Source: Butyricicoccus sp. (lineage in GTDB: Bacteria > Bacillota > Clostridia > Oscillospirales > Butyricicoccaceae). From it: a stretch of DNA of 44,970 bases. Below, in pieces: positions 16,450-25,451 of the stretch. The notes beneath the pieces were generated by a model. The model was not told where the DNA came from. It saw only the letters and a list, made by a program, of their open reading frames with translations, and did not search any database. Every line of letters starts with the position of its first letter. The first letter of the stretch is position 1. The position numbers and the translations under genes were made by a program. The DNA is taken from the NCBI GenBank assembly GCA_020025755.1, contig JAHHRO010000015.1, positions 1 to 44,970 on the forward strand, written 5' to 3'.

Positions 16450-17780
16450 ACTTTGTAAAGGTCACGGAAAAGACCATCCGCCAGTATGATATGCTCACAG
16501 AGGGGCAGGCGGTGCTCGTCGCGCTCTCGGGCGGTGCAGATTCCGTTGCGCTCCTGCTTGTTCTGCGTGAGTTGGGGTACAAGGTACACGCCTACCACCT
16601 CAATCACTGCCTGCGTGCAGGGGAAGCCGAGCGGGATGAAACATTTGTCCACAGCCTGTGCAAAAGGCTGGAGATCCCCTGCCAAATTGAGCGCGCAGAT
16701 GTGCAGCAGTATGCGACGCAGATGGGGCAAAGCGTGGAGACGGCGGCGCGGAAACTGCGCTATGAACGGCTGGAGCAATGTGCGGTAAAGCTTGGCATCA
16801 CACGCATTGCAACCGCACACACCGCAGACGACAATCTGGAAACCATGCTGTTTCATCTGGCTCGGGGCACGGGAGCCAAGGGAATGACAGGCATTCCACC
16901 TGTGCGTGGGCGGATCGTCCGCCCGCTTTGGCATGCCGTCCGTGCGGAGATCGAAGCCTATCTGTATGACTGTAAGCAGCAGTTCGTGACGGACAGCTCC
17001 AATCTGACGCTCGATTATACACGCAATCGGATCCGCCATCAGGTTGTGCCTGTTTTGCGTGCGGTGAATCCGCATTGCGCAGCCGCGGCGGCTCGTCTGG
17101 CAGAACAGCTTCGAGAGGATGACAACACACTGAATCTGATGGCACAGCAGGCACTTACAAAAGGCAGGACGGAAAACGGTATCGCACTTTCCGCGTTCGA
17201 CACGTTTCCGGCAGTTCGTGGGCGTATGATGATACAGATGCTTACCCACGCAGGAGTACCCATGCAGCAGATCTCTGCAAAGCATATCAGACAGCTGACC
17301 GCGCTCTTAGCATCTGACGGTGATTGCAGCTGTCATCTGCCAGCAGGATTTCGCGCGTATCGGGAACAGGGCTGTCTGCGCATCGTATTTGAACCGGAAC
17401 GCCTGCCCATTGCTCTGTTTGATGGGTTCTGTGAGCCGCTCTGGGATACTTCGACAAGGCTTACGATAATTCGCAAAAAACCGGAAGAAGTTTTTCGCAA
17501 AACATGCGATACTTTTCTGGCAGATTGTGGTACAATAAATCTTGGTACGCTGACAGCGCGCACAGCAGCCCCACAAGATCGGCTGTGGCTTGCAGGAACG
17601 CGCGGTTTTCGTCAGCTCAAACGCATTTTTGCCGATCGCCATATCCCACCCTCCGTGCAGAATCGGCTGGCGGTCATCGCAGATGATCGCGGCATCATTG
17701 CAGTGCAGTCGGTGGGTGTGGATCTAAGCCGTGTTCCATGCGGCAGCAACATATTAGAAATCCGTTTTGAGGGGTTGTAA
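16446..17780 (+). CDS. tilS: tRNA(Ile)-lysidine synthase TilS
   Basis: A 444-residue N-type ATP pyrophosphatase that converts C34 of tRNA-Ile(CAU) to lysidine. The PP-loop SGGADSVAL is at about residues 28-36. AHTADDNLET and the RNRIRHQVVP segment are TilS-typical, and the C-terminal substrate-binding domain fills the last 100 residues. ATG 16446 overlaps the dnaB stop and has GAGGGATCGG upstream; an earlier in-frame ATG at 16398 lies deep inside dnaB. It is followed by hpt and ftsH, the conserved Firmicutes trio. Confidence 0.93.
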   Translation: MNFVKVTEKTIRQYDMLTEGQAVLVALSGGADSVALLLVLRELGYKVHAYHLNHCLRAGEAERDETFVHSLCKRLEIPCQIERADVQQYATQMGQSVETAARKLRYERLEQCAVKLGITRIATAHTADDNLETMLFHLARGTGAKGMTGIPPVRGRIVRPLWHAVRAEIEAYLYDCKQQFVTDSSNLTLDYTRNRIRHQVVPVLRAVNPHCAAAAARLAEQLREDDNTLNLMAQQALTKGRTENGIALSAFDTFPAVRGRMMIQMLTHAGVPMQQISAKHIRQLTALLASDGDCSCHLPAGFRAYREQGCLRIVFEPERLPIALFDGFCEPLWDTSTRLTIIRKKPEEVFRKTCDTFLADCGTINLGTLTARTAAPQDRLWLAGTRGFRQLKRIFADRHIPPSVQNRLAVIADDRGIIAVQSVGVDLSRVPCGSNILEIRFEGL

Positions 17781-17783
17781 GAC

Positions 17784-18329
17784 ATGATGGAACAAGATAT
17801 TCAGGAAGTATTATATTCTGAGCAGCAGCTGGCGGAGAAGGTCGCTGAGCTGGGTGAACGCATCAGCAAGGATTATGCCGATAAGAACCCATTGATCGTA
17901 AGTGTACTCAAGGGTTCCTATGTTTTTATGGCAGATCTGACGCGCAAGATTACCATTCCATGTAACATTGACTTTATGGCTGTGTCGAGTTATGGTGCAG
18001 GCACCAAGACAACAGGGGAAGTGCAGATCATCAAGGATATTGGAAGCAAGATCGATGGCCGCCATCTCGTGATCGTGGAGGATATCCTCGATTCCGGTGT
18101 GACCCTCAGCTTCCTCATCAAGATCCTGAGAGCACGCGGCGCAGCCTCCATTCGTCTGTGTACGCTCCTCTCCAAGCCCGAGCGTCATAAAGTGGAGGTT
18201 CCCATTGATTATCTGGGATTTGAGATTCCGGATGCATTTGTAGTCGGCTATGGTCTGGACTACGCAGAGAAATATCGCAATCTGCCGTATATCGGCATTT
18301 TGAAGCCTGCCGTTTATGGCGGGGAATAA
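17784..18329 (+). CDS. hpt: Hypoxanthine phosphoribosyltransferase
   Basis: A 181-residue purine salvage enzyme that makes IMP or GMP from hypoxanthine or guanine and PRPP. The PRPP-binding motif VEDILDSGVT is at about residues 98-107, the SVLKGSYVF loop near residue 40 and the SSYGAGT flexible loop near residue 68. GAGGGGTT upstream supports the ATG, and the gene begins three bases after tilS. Its product is also reported to affect ftsH in some Firmicutes; no such role is visible from sequence. Confidence 0.95.
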   Translation: MMEQDIQEVLYSEQQLAEKVAELGERISKDYADKNPLIVSVLKGSYVFMADLTRKITIPCNIDFMAVSSYGAGTKTTGEVQIIKDIGSKIDGRHLVIVEDILDSGVTLSFLIKILRARGAASIRLCTLLSKPERHKVEVPIDYLGFEIPDAFVVGYGLDYAEKYRNLPYIGILKPAVYGGE

Positions 18330-18332
18330 AAA

Positions 18333-18350
18333 GGTATCCGAACGGATACC
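18333..18350 (+). terminator. Hairpin in the hpt-ftsH gap
   Basis: GGTATCCG (18333-18340) and CGGATACC (18343-18350) are perfect reverse complements with a tiny AA centre. No T-run follows, so it more likely acts on RNA stability or partial attenuation before ftsH than as a full terminator. Confidence 0.35.
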
Positions 18351-18365
18351 AACAAGAAAGGAGAG

Positions 18366-20402
18366 TTGGAAACCGATTTGAAAGGGAAAATGAAAGGCTT
18401 CGGTCTGTATCTTATCATTATCCTCCTGCTGCTGAGTGCCGTCAGCTACATGCTGAGCATGGGAAGCAAAAATCAGGAGGTACAGTATTCTGATGTCGTT
18501 TCCATGTTTGAACAGGAGCAGGTACAGGCGTTTGAATATAACGACGGCACGCTCAATTTGATTTTGAATGATGGAAAAAACAGTAAGGTTACCGCAAAGG
18601 TTCCCTATTTGAATGTATTCTACAGCGATCTGGGAGAGCTGATCGACGAACAGCGTGAAAAGGGCATTCTGAAAGAATATACCTACAAAACGGTGGAAAT
18701 GCCGTGGTGGACGAGTTTTGTGCCTTATCTCATTGTGCTGGTGCTCTTTGGTCTGCTCTGGTACTTTATGATGAACAAGCAGGGGGGCGGCGGCGGAAAC
18801 CCCATGCAGTTTGGCCGTGCGCGTGTGAAAATGGCAAGCGATGACAAGAAAAAGGTCACGTTTGACGACGTAGCAGGTGCAGATGAGGAAAAGGCAGAGC
18901 TGCAGGAGATCGTCGAGTTCCTGAAAAACCCACGCAAGTTCATTGATATTGGCGCGCGTATCCCCAAGGGCGTTCTGCTTGTAGGCCCTCCGGGAACCGG
19001 TAAGACTTTGATCGCAAAGGCAGTCGCTGGTGAGGCAGGCGTACCGTTCCTGTCCATCTCCGGTTCGGACTTCGTTGAGTTGTATGTCGGTGTCGGTGCA
19101 TCGCGTGTGCGTGACCTCTTTGAACAGGCAAAGAAAAATGCACCTGCAATCGTATTCATCGACGAGATCGACGCCGTAGGCAGACAGCGCGGCGCAGGTC
19201 TTGGCGGCGGACATGACGAACGTGAGCAGACACTCAACCAGCTGCTCGTTGAAATGGATGGTTTTGGTGCGAATGAGGGCGTTATCGTCATTGCGGCAAC
19301 CAACCGTAAGGATATTCTGGATAATGCATTGCTGCGCCCAGGTCGTTTTGACCGGCAGGTTTATGTTGGTGCACCGGATGTGGTCGGCCGTGAGGCGATC
19401 CTCAAGGTACATGCACGCGGCAAGCAATTCGATCCTGATGTGAATTTCAAGTCCATCGCAAAGACAACGACTGGATTTACAGGCGCAGATCTCGAGAACC
19501 TGCTCAATGAGGCAGCACTTCTCGCGGCACGCCGCAATAAGAAGTTCATTACCACAGAGGAGATCGAGCAGTCCCTGCTCAAGGTCGTTATGGGTGTGGA
19601 GAAGCGCACGCGTATCGTCAATGAGGAGGATCAGAAGCTGACCGCGTACCATGAAGCAGGTCACGCGATCGCATTCCATGTATTGCCGACACAGGACCCC
19701 GTACACCATGTGACCATCATTCCAAGATCCAATGGCGCAGGCGGCTTTACGATGCCGCTTCCCAAGGAAGACAATGCGTACCGCACCCGACGTTATATGG
19801 AGGAGCATTTGATCGTCTGCCTCGCAGGACGTGTGGCAGAGGAAATGTTCATGGATGATGTCAGCACAGGTGCGTATGGTGATATCAAGCAGGCAACGGC
19901 AATGGCACGCGCAATGGTCATCAACTATGGTTTCAGCGATAAGATCGGGCCGGTGGACTATGATCCACAGGGTGGAGAGATCTTCCTCGGACGAGATTTT
20001 GCAGCAGGCAAGGGCTATTCCGATGCCAAGGCTGCCGAGATCGATGAGGAGATCCATCGTCTGATCCAGGAGGCCAATACACGCTGCCGCAAGCTGCTGG
20101 AAGAAAATCGCGAGCAGATGGTGCGCGTTGCAGAGTATCTGCGCCGCAACGAGACCATTGACGGCGATGTATTCCGCAAGCTGTATGACGGCGAGGATGT
20201 GCCGGATCGCGAAGCACCGTCTGAAAACGAATTGCGCGGTGCACATGTCGATGTGACGATCAAGGAAGATAAGGAAGAAGTACTGGAAACAGGAAAGGAT
20301 CTTCCATCTGATCCGACCGCACAGGCTCCCGTTCCGACGCAGGATCTGCCAGAGGTGCAAAGCACAGATGAGGCAGAAGCCAAGCAAGATAGGAACAAAT
20401 AA
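18366..20402 (+). CDS. ftsH: ATP-dependent zinc metalloprotease FtsH
   Basis: A 678-residue membrane AAA+ protease. Two membrane helices (about residues 11-30 and 119-137) flank a small extracellular domain. A Gly-rich linker leads to the AAA domain with Walker A GPPGTGKT near residue 206, Walker B FIDEID and the second-region-of-homology arginines. The M41 zinc motif HEAGH is near residue 429. The C-terminal tail is Glu/Asp/Pro-rich. The exact start is unclear: TTG 18366 lies very close to AAAGGAG, TTG 18378 is farther, and ATG 18390 follows AAAGGG. It degrades membrane and regulatory proteins. A terminator follows. Confidence 0.95.
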   Translation: METDLKGKMKGFGLYLIIILLLLSAVSYMLSMGSKNQEVQYSDVVSMFEQEQVQAFEYNDGTLNLILNDGKNSKVTAKVPYLNVFYSDLGELIDEQREKGILKEYTYKTVEMPWWTSFVPYLIVLVLFGLLWYFMMNKQGGGGGNPMQFGRARVKMASDDKKKVTFDDVAGADEEKAELQEIVEFLKNPRKFIDIGARIPKGVLLVGPPGTGKTLIAKAVAGEAGVPFLSISGSDFVELYVGVGASRVRDLFEQAKKNAPAIVFIDEIDAVGRQRGAGLGGGHDEREQTLNQLLVEMDGFGANEGVIVIAATNRKDILDNALLRPGRFDRQVYVGAPDVVGREAILKVHARGKQFDPDVNFKSIAKTTTGFTGADLENLLNEAALLAARRNKKFITTEEIEQSLLKVVMGVEKRTRIVNEEDQKLTAYHEAGHAIAFHVLPTQDPVHHVTIIPRSNGAGGFTMPLPKEDNAYRTRRYMEEHLIVCLAGRVAEEMFMDDVSTGAYGDIKQATAMARAMVINYGFSDKIGPVDYDPQGGEIFLGRDFAAGKGYSDAKAAEIDEEIHRLIQEANTRCRKLLEENREQMVRVAEYLRRNETIDGDVFRKLYDGEDVPDREAPSENELRGAHVDVTIKEDKEEVLETGKDLPSDPTAQAPVPTQDLPEVQSTDEAEAKQDRNK

Positions 20403-20413
20403 ATGAAATGAAT

Positions 20414-20460
20414 AAGACCGCATCGCTGATTTTTGGGATCAGAATGAGATGCGGTCTTTT
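20414..20460 (+). terminator. Terminator after ftsH
   Basis: AAGACCGCATC (20414-20424) pairs with GATGCGGTCTT (20448-20458), with an inner CTGAT/ATCAG stem and a trailing T-run. Confidence 0.9.
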
Positions 20461-20586
20461 CTCTTGGGGGAAATGGGGTTCTGGTACGGACGTAAGATAT
20501 GGTTTGAATTGAACGATCCCGTCAGGATTTCCATATATGCACAAAAAAATATAGACACGATGTACAAAAATATTACAATATGCCGT

Positions 20587-20615
20587 TTGAAATAGGAACT
20601 ATTCTATGATATGAT
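20587..20615 (+). promoter_or_regulatory. Promoter of the pheB-hom-thrB-lysC operon
   Basis: TTGAAA (20587-20592), 17 nt, TATGAT (20610-20615). The leader before the first start is only about 36 nt, too short for a riboswitch or T-box. Confidence 0.7.
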
Positions 20616-20657
20616 AAGTGAGATCAAAGACAGATGTACTTGTGGGGTGGACAAAAT

Positions 20658-21101
20658 ATGGAAAACGAACCCAAATATTATCTGGTAGAGCGCACGCTTT
20701 TGCCGGAAGTGTTCCAGAAGGTTGCGCAGGCGAATGCCGCGCTCAAGGCTGGCTGCGTCCGCACGGCAAGTGAAGCGGCACAGAGTGTAGGCTTGTCCAG
20801 ATCGGCATACTATAAGTATAAGGACGGCATCCGCCCGTTTTATGAGGCGGTACATGACCGTATCATTACCTTTCATCTGATGCTCTCTGACAGACCAGGG
20901 GTACTGTCCAGTATTTTGGGACTGTTTGCCCGCGTTGGAGCAAACCTTTTGACCATCAATCAGAGTATCCCAATGAGTGGACAGGCTGCTGTTACCATTG
21001 CAGCCCGTACAGATGAAATGAAGTGTACCGTTGATATATTGATGCAGCGTGCAGAGGCACTGGAGGGTGTTCTGCATATTGAAGTGGTAGCAAGTGAGTA
21101 A
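20658..21101 (+). CDS. pheB: ACT-domain protein, PheB/UPF0735 family
   Basis: A 147-residue protein with an N-terminal helical, HTH-like part (EAAQSVGLSRSAYYKYKDG, about residues 38-56) and a C-terminal ACT domain (about residues 70-145) with FHLMLSDRPGVLSSIL. ACT domains bind amino acids. Family members usually sit upstream of hom or pheA, as here, and are thought to be regulatory; no enzymatic activity is known. ATG 20658 follows GTGGGGTGG by seven bases; an in-frame codon at 20634 has no site. First gene of the operon. Confidence 0.85.
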   Translation: MENEPKYYLVERTLLPEVFQKVAQANAALKAGCVRTASEAAQSVGLSRSAYYKYKDGIRPFYEAVHDRIITFHLMLSDRPGVLSSILGLFARVGANLLTINQSIPMSGQAAVTIAARTDEMKCTVDILMQRAEALEGVLHIEVVASE

Positions 21102-21124
21102 GTTGAGTAAGGGAGGATCACATT

Positions 21125-22285
21125 ATGTTGAAGGTTGCCGTGTTGGGGCATGGGACGGTCGGTTCGGGTGTGTATGAGGTATTTGAAAAAAATGCCGCAC
21201 AGATCGCACACACGGTCGGAGAGCCTGTAGAAGTCAAATATGTTCTGGATCTGCGTGCGTTTCCAGAACTTCACTATGCAGATAAATTTGTGACACAGTT
21301 TGAAATCATTGAAAATGATCCGGAAATTCTGGTAGTCGCTGAGGTAATGGGCGGTGTTGGCGCGGCGTATGAATTTAGCAAACGCTGCCTGCGTGCCGGA
21401 AAAAGTGTATGCACCTCCAACAAGGAACTGGTCGCAGCGCACGGCGAAGAGCTGCTCGCGATCGCGAAGGCGCATAATGTAAATTATCTCTTTGAGGCAT
21501 CGGTGGGCGGCGGCATCCCGCTCATTCGTCCCATGATCCAGTGCCTTGCGGCAAATCAGTTACAGGAGATCTGCGGCATCCTCAACGGAACAACCAATTA
21601 TATCCTGACAGAAATGATCCGGAAGGGAGTCTCTTTTGCTGATGCGCTCGCTGAGGCACAGCACCGCGGCTATGCGGAAAAAGATCCGACCGCAGATATC
21701 GAGGGACAGGATGCATGTCGTAAGATCTGTATTCTGGCAGATCTGGCTTTTGGGGATAAGATCGATCCCGAGACGGTTCCCTGTGAAGGCATCACCCATA
21801 TCACGCTGGAGGATGCAGCGGCTGCCCGCCGGATGGGATATGCCATCAAGCTCATTGGGCGTGCCAAGCGCACGGAGGCTGGAAAGGTCTATGCCTGTGT
21901 TGCGCCGCACCTTATCCATGAAACCAATCCGCTTGCAAGCGTGGAAGGGGTATTCAATGGGATTCAGGTGACCGGAGATATGGTCGGTGAGGTCATGTTC
22001 TATGGACGTGGCGCAGGAAAGCATGCAACGGCTTCTGCGGTCGCTGCCGATATGATGGATGCCCTCCTGCACCGCGAGAAACGCCGCCCGATCGAGTGGG
22101 GCGATGGCTCGCAAAAGCTGCTGCTGCCGCTTGATGATCTTGCAAGCGCATGGTATGTGCGCGGCGAGGTGGACGATGCGCTCGCTGTCTGCAAGACGGA
22201 GGGGGCGGCAATTACCGTCCCGATGACCGCGGCGGAACGAAACGCCAAGCTGCCGCACGCAGAGGGTGCGATGCGCGTACTGTAA
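21125..22285 (+). CDS. hom: Homoserine dehydrogenase
   Basis: A 386-residue enzyme that reduces aspartate semialdehyde to homoserine. The NAD(P)-binding GHGTVGSG is at residues 8-15, and the catalytic region includes ILNGTTNYILTEM (about residues 151-163) and AEKDPTADIEGQDACRK with its conserved Lys and Asp. Many homoserine dehydrogenases of 420-440 residues end in an ACT domain that senses threonine; here the C-terminus stops soon after the catalytic part, with no clear ACT fold. The separate ACT protein encoded upstream could take that role, which is inference. GGGAGG precedes the ATG. Confidence 0.94.
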   Translation: MLKVAVLGHGTVGSGVYEVFEKNAAQIAHTVGEPVEVKYVLDLRAFPELHYADKFVTQFEIIENDPEILVVAEVMGGVGAAYEFSKRCLRAGKSVCTSNKELVAAHGEELLAIAKAHNVNYLFEASVGGGIPLIRPMIQCLAANQLQEICGILNGTTNYILTEMIRKGVSFADALAEAQHRGYAEKDPTADIEGQDACRKICILADLAFGDKIDPETVPCEGITHITLEDAAAARRMGYAIKLIGRAKRTEAGKVYACVAPHLIHETNPLASVEGVFNGIQVTGDMVGEVMFYGRGAGKHATASAVAADMMDALLHREKRRPIEWGDGSQKLLLPLDDLASAWYVRGEVDDALAVCKTEGAAITVPMTAAERNAKLPHAEGAMRVL

Positions 22286-22306
22286 GGATATAGGAGGACG
22301 ATAGAC

Positions 22307-23203
22307 ATGGGTGTTCGCGTAAAAGTACCAGCAACTAGCGCAAATATGGGCTCGGGCTATGACAGCATAGGGATCGCGCTCGATCTTTATAATATCATCA
22401 CGCTGGAGGAGAGCGACCATATTGATATCACAGATCTGAATGGACAAAAAATTCCAACAAATGACACAAATCTTATTTACCAATGCGCAAAAAAGGTGTA
22501 TGATATTTGTGGAAAGTCGCTCTCTGGACTGAGGATCACAGAGGATTGTGCCATTCCGCAGACGCGTGGACTCGGTTCGTCCTCAGCCTGCACGGTTGCA
22601 GGCATTCTGGGCGCAAATGCGCTTCTTGGAGATCCGCTTTCTCAAGAAAATATGATTGATCTGGCAGCCTCGATTGAGGGGCATCCGGATAATTCCACAC
22701 CGGCGATTTTGGGCGGCTTCTGTGTCGCTCTGTTGGAATACGGCAAGGTGTGGAGTGTGCGTGTACCGATGAACGGTACGGTCGATTTTATTACATTTAT
22801 TCCCGATTTTGAACTTTCAACAGAAAAGGCACGCGCCGCGCTCCCCAAGCAGGTTGCACACCATGATGCAGTCTTCAATCTGGCACGCGCGGCACTGCTG
22901 GCAGGTTCTCTTGTCACGGGAAAGCTGGAGAATGTTGGCGTGGCAGTGGGCGACTGCCTGCATCAGCCCTATCGCTTTGGATTGATTCCGGACGGCGCGG
23001 AGGTCGTTCATGCAGCAAAGTGCATGGGTGCGCTGGGGGCATTTATCTCCGGTGCCGGACCTTCCATCATCGCGGTGGTGGATTCTGCGGATAAAACCTA
23101 TTTATCCCGCGCGCAGATGTACTGCCAGCAGCATTTCCCACACTGGAAGCCCATTCGCCTGACCTGCGATGAGGTCGGGGCAGTGGTGGAACGCTTCGAA
23201 TGA
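22307..23203 (+). CDS. thrB: Homoserine kinase
   Basis: A 298-residue GHMP-family kinase that phosphorylates homoserine toward threonine. The N-terminus VKVPATSANMGSGYDS is the family's first motif, the ATP-binding loop RGLGSSSAC is near residues 88-96, and the third motif GAFISGAGPSIIA lies near residue 245. AGGAGG precedes the ATG. It sits between hom and lysC; thrC is not in the window. Confidence 0.95.
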   Translation: MGVRVKVPATSANMGSGYDSIGIALDLYNIITLEESDHIDITDLNGQKIPTNDTNLIYQCAKKVYDICGKSLSGLRITEDCAIPQTRGLGSSSACTVAGILGANALLGDPLSQENMIDLAASIEGHPDNSTPAILGGFCVALLEYGKVWSVRVPMNGTVDFITFIPDFELSTEKARAALPKQVAHHDAVFNLARAALLAGSLVTGKLENVGVAVGDCLHQPYRFGLIPDGAEVVHAAKCMGALGAFISGAGPSIIAVVDSADKTYLSRAQMYCQQHFPHWKPIRLTCDEVGAVVERFE

Positions 23204-23257
23204 TTTCAGCATGGTAAGGATTGGTCGTGATCAGTCCCGAAGGAGGATATAAAGAAA

Positions 23258-24466
23258 ATGAGCTTAGTTGTACAGAAGTTTGGCGGCACATCGGTCGCAA
23301 ATACCGAACGCTTGCAAAACGTTGCGGATATCGTCACTTCTACTTATAAAGCAGGCAATCAGGTCGTAGTTGTTGTATCAGCACAGGGGGATACGACCGA
23401 TGATTTCATCGAAAAGGCGGCGCAGCTCAATGACCGCCCGTCCAAGCGTGAAATGGATGTGCTGCTGTCAGCAGGAGAGCAGATCTCTATGGCACTGCTC
23501 GCCATGGCGATCCAGAAGCTGGGGTATCCCGTCATTTCTCTCACGGGCTGGCAGGCTGGGATCGAGACCGATATCAACTATTCGGAGGCAAGGATCCGCA
23601 ATGTGACCGGAGAACGCATCCGTTCGGAACTCGACCGCAATCGCATCGTGATCGTTGCAGGGTTTCAGGGCATCAATAAGCAGGACGATGTTACGACGCT
23701 TGGCCGCGGCGGTTCTGATACAACGGCGGTGGCAATCGCAGCTGCGCTTGGCGCAGACCTGTGCCAGATCTATACCGATGTAGACGGCGTGTATACGGCA
23801 GATCCGCGCATGGTCAAGGGGGCACGAAAGCTGGAAGCCATTACCTATGATGAAATGCTTGAACTTGCAACACTTGGCGCACAGGTGCTGCATAACCGTT
23901 CGGTCGAAATGGCGAAAAAATATAATGTAGATTTGGAAGTTGTATCCAGCTTTACGCGCAATCCGGGTACCAAAGTCAAGGAGGGTTCTGACATGGAGAA
24001 GATGAATGTAAGCGGTGTAGCTCGCGATAATAACTGTGCACGCGTAGCACTGATCAATCTGCCGGATGAGCCGGGTGTTGCATTCAGGGTGTTCTCGCTG
24101 CTGGCAAAGCATAAGATCAATATCGATATCATTCTGCAGGCAGTCGGTCAGAAGGGACGCAAGTCGATCTCCTTCACCATTCCGGAGGACAAGGCAGACG
24201 AAGTGGGACAGATCCTCAATCAGAATAAGGATGGACTGGACTTTGAGGATGTTTCCATCAATACCGGTGTTGCAAAGGTTTCTATCGTTGGTGCAGGTAT
24301 GGCGTCCAATCCGGGGGTTGCGGCGATGATGTTCGAGGCACTGGCGAGTGCAGGCATCAATATCCGCATGATCTCGACCTCGGAGATCAAGATCTCTGTA
24401 CTCATCAATGAGGAGGACAGCGAGAAGGCGGTCAAGGCGATCCATCAGAAGTTTTTCAACGTATAA
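23258..24466 (+). CDS. lysC: Aspartate kinase
   Basis: A 402-residue aspartokinase, first enzyme of the Lys/Thr/Met branch. The kinase domain starts VQKFGGTSVA and includes LGRGGSDTTA (about residues 150-159) and the YTDVDGVYTADPR region. Two ACT domains fill residues about 260-402. Length and layout match the alpha subunit of the class with internally started beta subunits. An internal ribosome binding site and ATG lie at 23978-23995. AGGAGG precedes the main ATG. It is the last gene of the operon, before a terminator. Which end product inhibits it cannot be told. Confidence 0.96.
   Translation: MSLVVQKFGGTSVANTERLQNVADIVTSTYKAGNQVVVVVSAQGDTTDDFIEKAAQLNDRPSKREMDVLLSAGEQISMALLAMAIQKLGYPVISLTGWQAGIETDINYSEARIRNVTGERIRSELDRNRIVIVAGFQGINKQDDVTTLGRGGSDTTAVAIAAALGADLCQIYTDVDGVYTADPRMVKGARKLEAITYDEMLELATLGAQVLHNRSVEMAKKYNVDLEVVSSFTRNPGTKVKEGSDMEKMNVSGVARDNNCARVALINLPDEPGVAFRVFSLLAKHKINIDIILQAVGQKGRKSISFTIPEDKADEVGQILNQNKDGLDFEDVSINTGVAKVSIVGAGMASNPGVAAMMFEALASAGINIRMISTSEIKISVLINEEDSEKAVKAIHQKFFNV
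23978..23995 (+). promoter_or_regulatory. Internal ribosome binding site and ATG for an aspartokinase beta subunit
   Basis: AAGGAGGG (23978-23985), seven bases, then an in-frame ATG (23993-23995) inside lysC. Translation from it gives a 157-residue protein made of the two ACT domains. This matches the in-frame overlapping alpha/beta arrangement known for aspartokinase II of Bacillus subtilis. Confidence 0.7.
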
Positions 24467-24483
24467 AAATCATGCGGCATGGT

Positions 24484-24516
24484 ATGCGGCTCCTTTGATT
24501 GGGAGCCGTATTTTTT
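24484..24516 (+). terminator. Terminator after lysC
   Basis: ATGCGGCTCC (24484-24493) pairs with GGAGCCGTAT (24502-24511) with one G-U, followed by TTTTTT. Confidence 0.9.
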
Positions 24517-24582
24517 CGGTGGAAAATCTTGGAGAATATTCGGAGAAATCCGTAACAATTCCGTGAATTCATCGAATCAGCG

Positions 24583-24612
24583 TTGAATCATACGAATCGG
24601 GTATGTTATAAT
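24583..24612 (+). promoter_or_regulatory. Promoter of rlmB
   Basis: TTGAAT (24583-24588), 18 nt, TATAAT (24607-24612), about 50 nt upstream of the start. Confidence 0.65.
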
Positions 24613-24660
24613 AAGGTTTAGATTGGAAAATTATATCGTTTGGAAAGATGGGAGTTGGAT

Positions 24661-25443
24661 ATGCAGGATCCCAAGAGAAGAAGACCGCGTCCCATACAGG
24701 ACACGGAAGAAGAAAATAATTTGCTGGAAGGACGCAATGCAGTCATGGAACTGCTGCGTTCCGGACAGGATTGTGACAAGATATTTGTTGCGCAGGGAAC
24801 ACGCACAGGCGATATTCTTGCGCTCGCAAAAGAACGCGGTGTGCCGGTCGTGACCTGTGATCGCCGTAAGCTGGACGGCATGAGCACCACGGGAAATCAT
24901 CAGGGCGTGATCGCGCAGGCTGCTGCACACGCCTACGCCAGTCTGGATGATCTGTTTGCAAATGCGGAAGCCAAGGGGGAAGCCCCTCTGTTCGTGCTCT
25001 GTGATGGTATTGCAGATCCGCATAATTTGGGCGCGATCATCCGCTCTGCCGAGACCGCAGGTGCGCATGGTGTCATCATCCCCAAGCGTCGTGCCGTTGG
25101 GCTGACCGCAGTGACTGCCCGCGCATCAGCCGGTGCGCTTGCGTATATGCCGGTACACAAGGCGGTCAATCTCCCTGCTGTGATTGATACACTCAAGGCG
25201 CGTGGCGTCTGGGTGTTCGGCGCAGAGGCAGACGGAACGGTCGGATTATATGACGCGGATTTTGCCGGCCCGACAGCCATCGTCATTGGATCGGAGGGTG
25301 AGGGGATCAGCCGACTGGTGCGAGAAAAATGTGACTTTATCGTGAGTATTCCAATGCGTGGACGGGTCAATTCCCTCAACGCATCCAATGCGGCAGCCGT
25401 CCTGCTCTTTGAAGCCGTGCGCCGCCGAACTTGTGGGAAGTGA
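24661..25443 (+). CDS. rlmB: 23S rRNA 2'-O-ribose methyltransferase RlmB (SpoU family)
   Basis: A 260-residue SpoU/TrmH-family enzyme with an N-terminal substrate-binding domain (LEGRNAVMELLRS, about residues 22-34) and a C-terminal knotted methyltransferase domain. The three SpoU motifs are seen: DPHNLGAIIRSAE near residue 120, IVIGSEGEGISRLV near residue 208, and IPMRGRVNSLNASNAAAVLLFE near the end. RlmB methylates G2251 of 23S rRNA; the precise target is inferred. ATG 24661 follows GGGAG by six bases; the earlier TTG 24640 has no site. The next gene starts eight bases later. Confidence 0.88.
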   Translation: MQDPKRRRPRPIQDTEEENNLLEGRNAVMELLRSGQDCDKIFVAQGTRTGDILALAKERGVPVVTCDRRKLDGMSTTGNHQGVIAQAAAHAYASLDDLFANAEAKGEAPLFVLCDGIADPHNLGAIIRSAETAGAHGVIIPKRRAVGLTAVTARASAGALAYMPVHKAVNLPAVIDTLKARGVWVFGAEADGTVGLYDADFAGPTAIVIGSEGEGISRLVREKCDFIVSIPMRGRVNSLNASNAAAVLLFEAVRRRTCGK

Positions 25444-25451
25444 GGTGCACG

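Noticed and set aside
17811..20423. An 870-codon open frame on the minus strand across hpt and ftsH
   Set aside because: It is antisense to two certain genes, has no ribosome binding site or family features, and is rich in Cys/His/Ile as expected from reverse reading of biased codons.
23204..23257. A lysine riboswitch before lysC, or a T-box before lysS or hom
   Set aside because: The leaders are only about 16-70 nt, too short for either element, and no matching motifs are seen.
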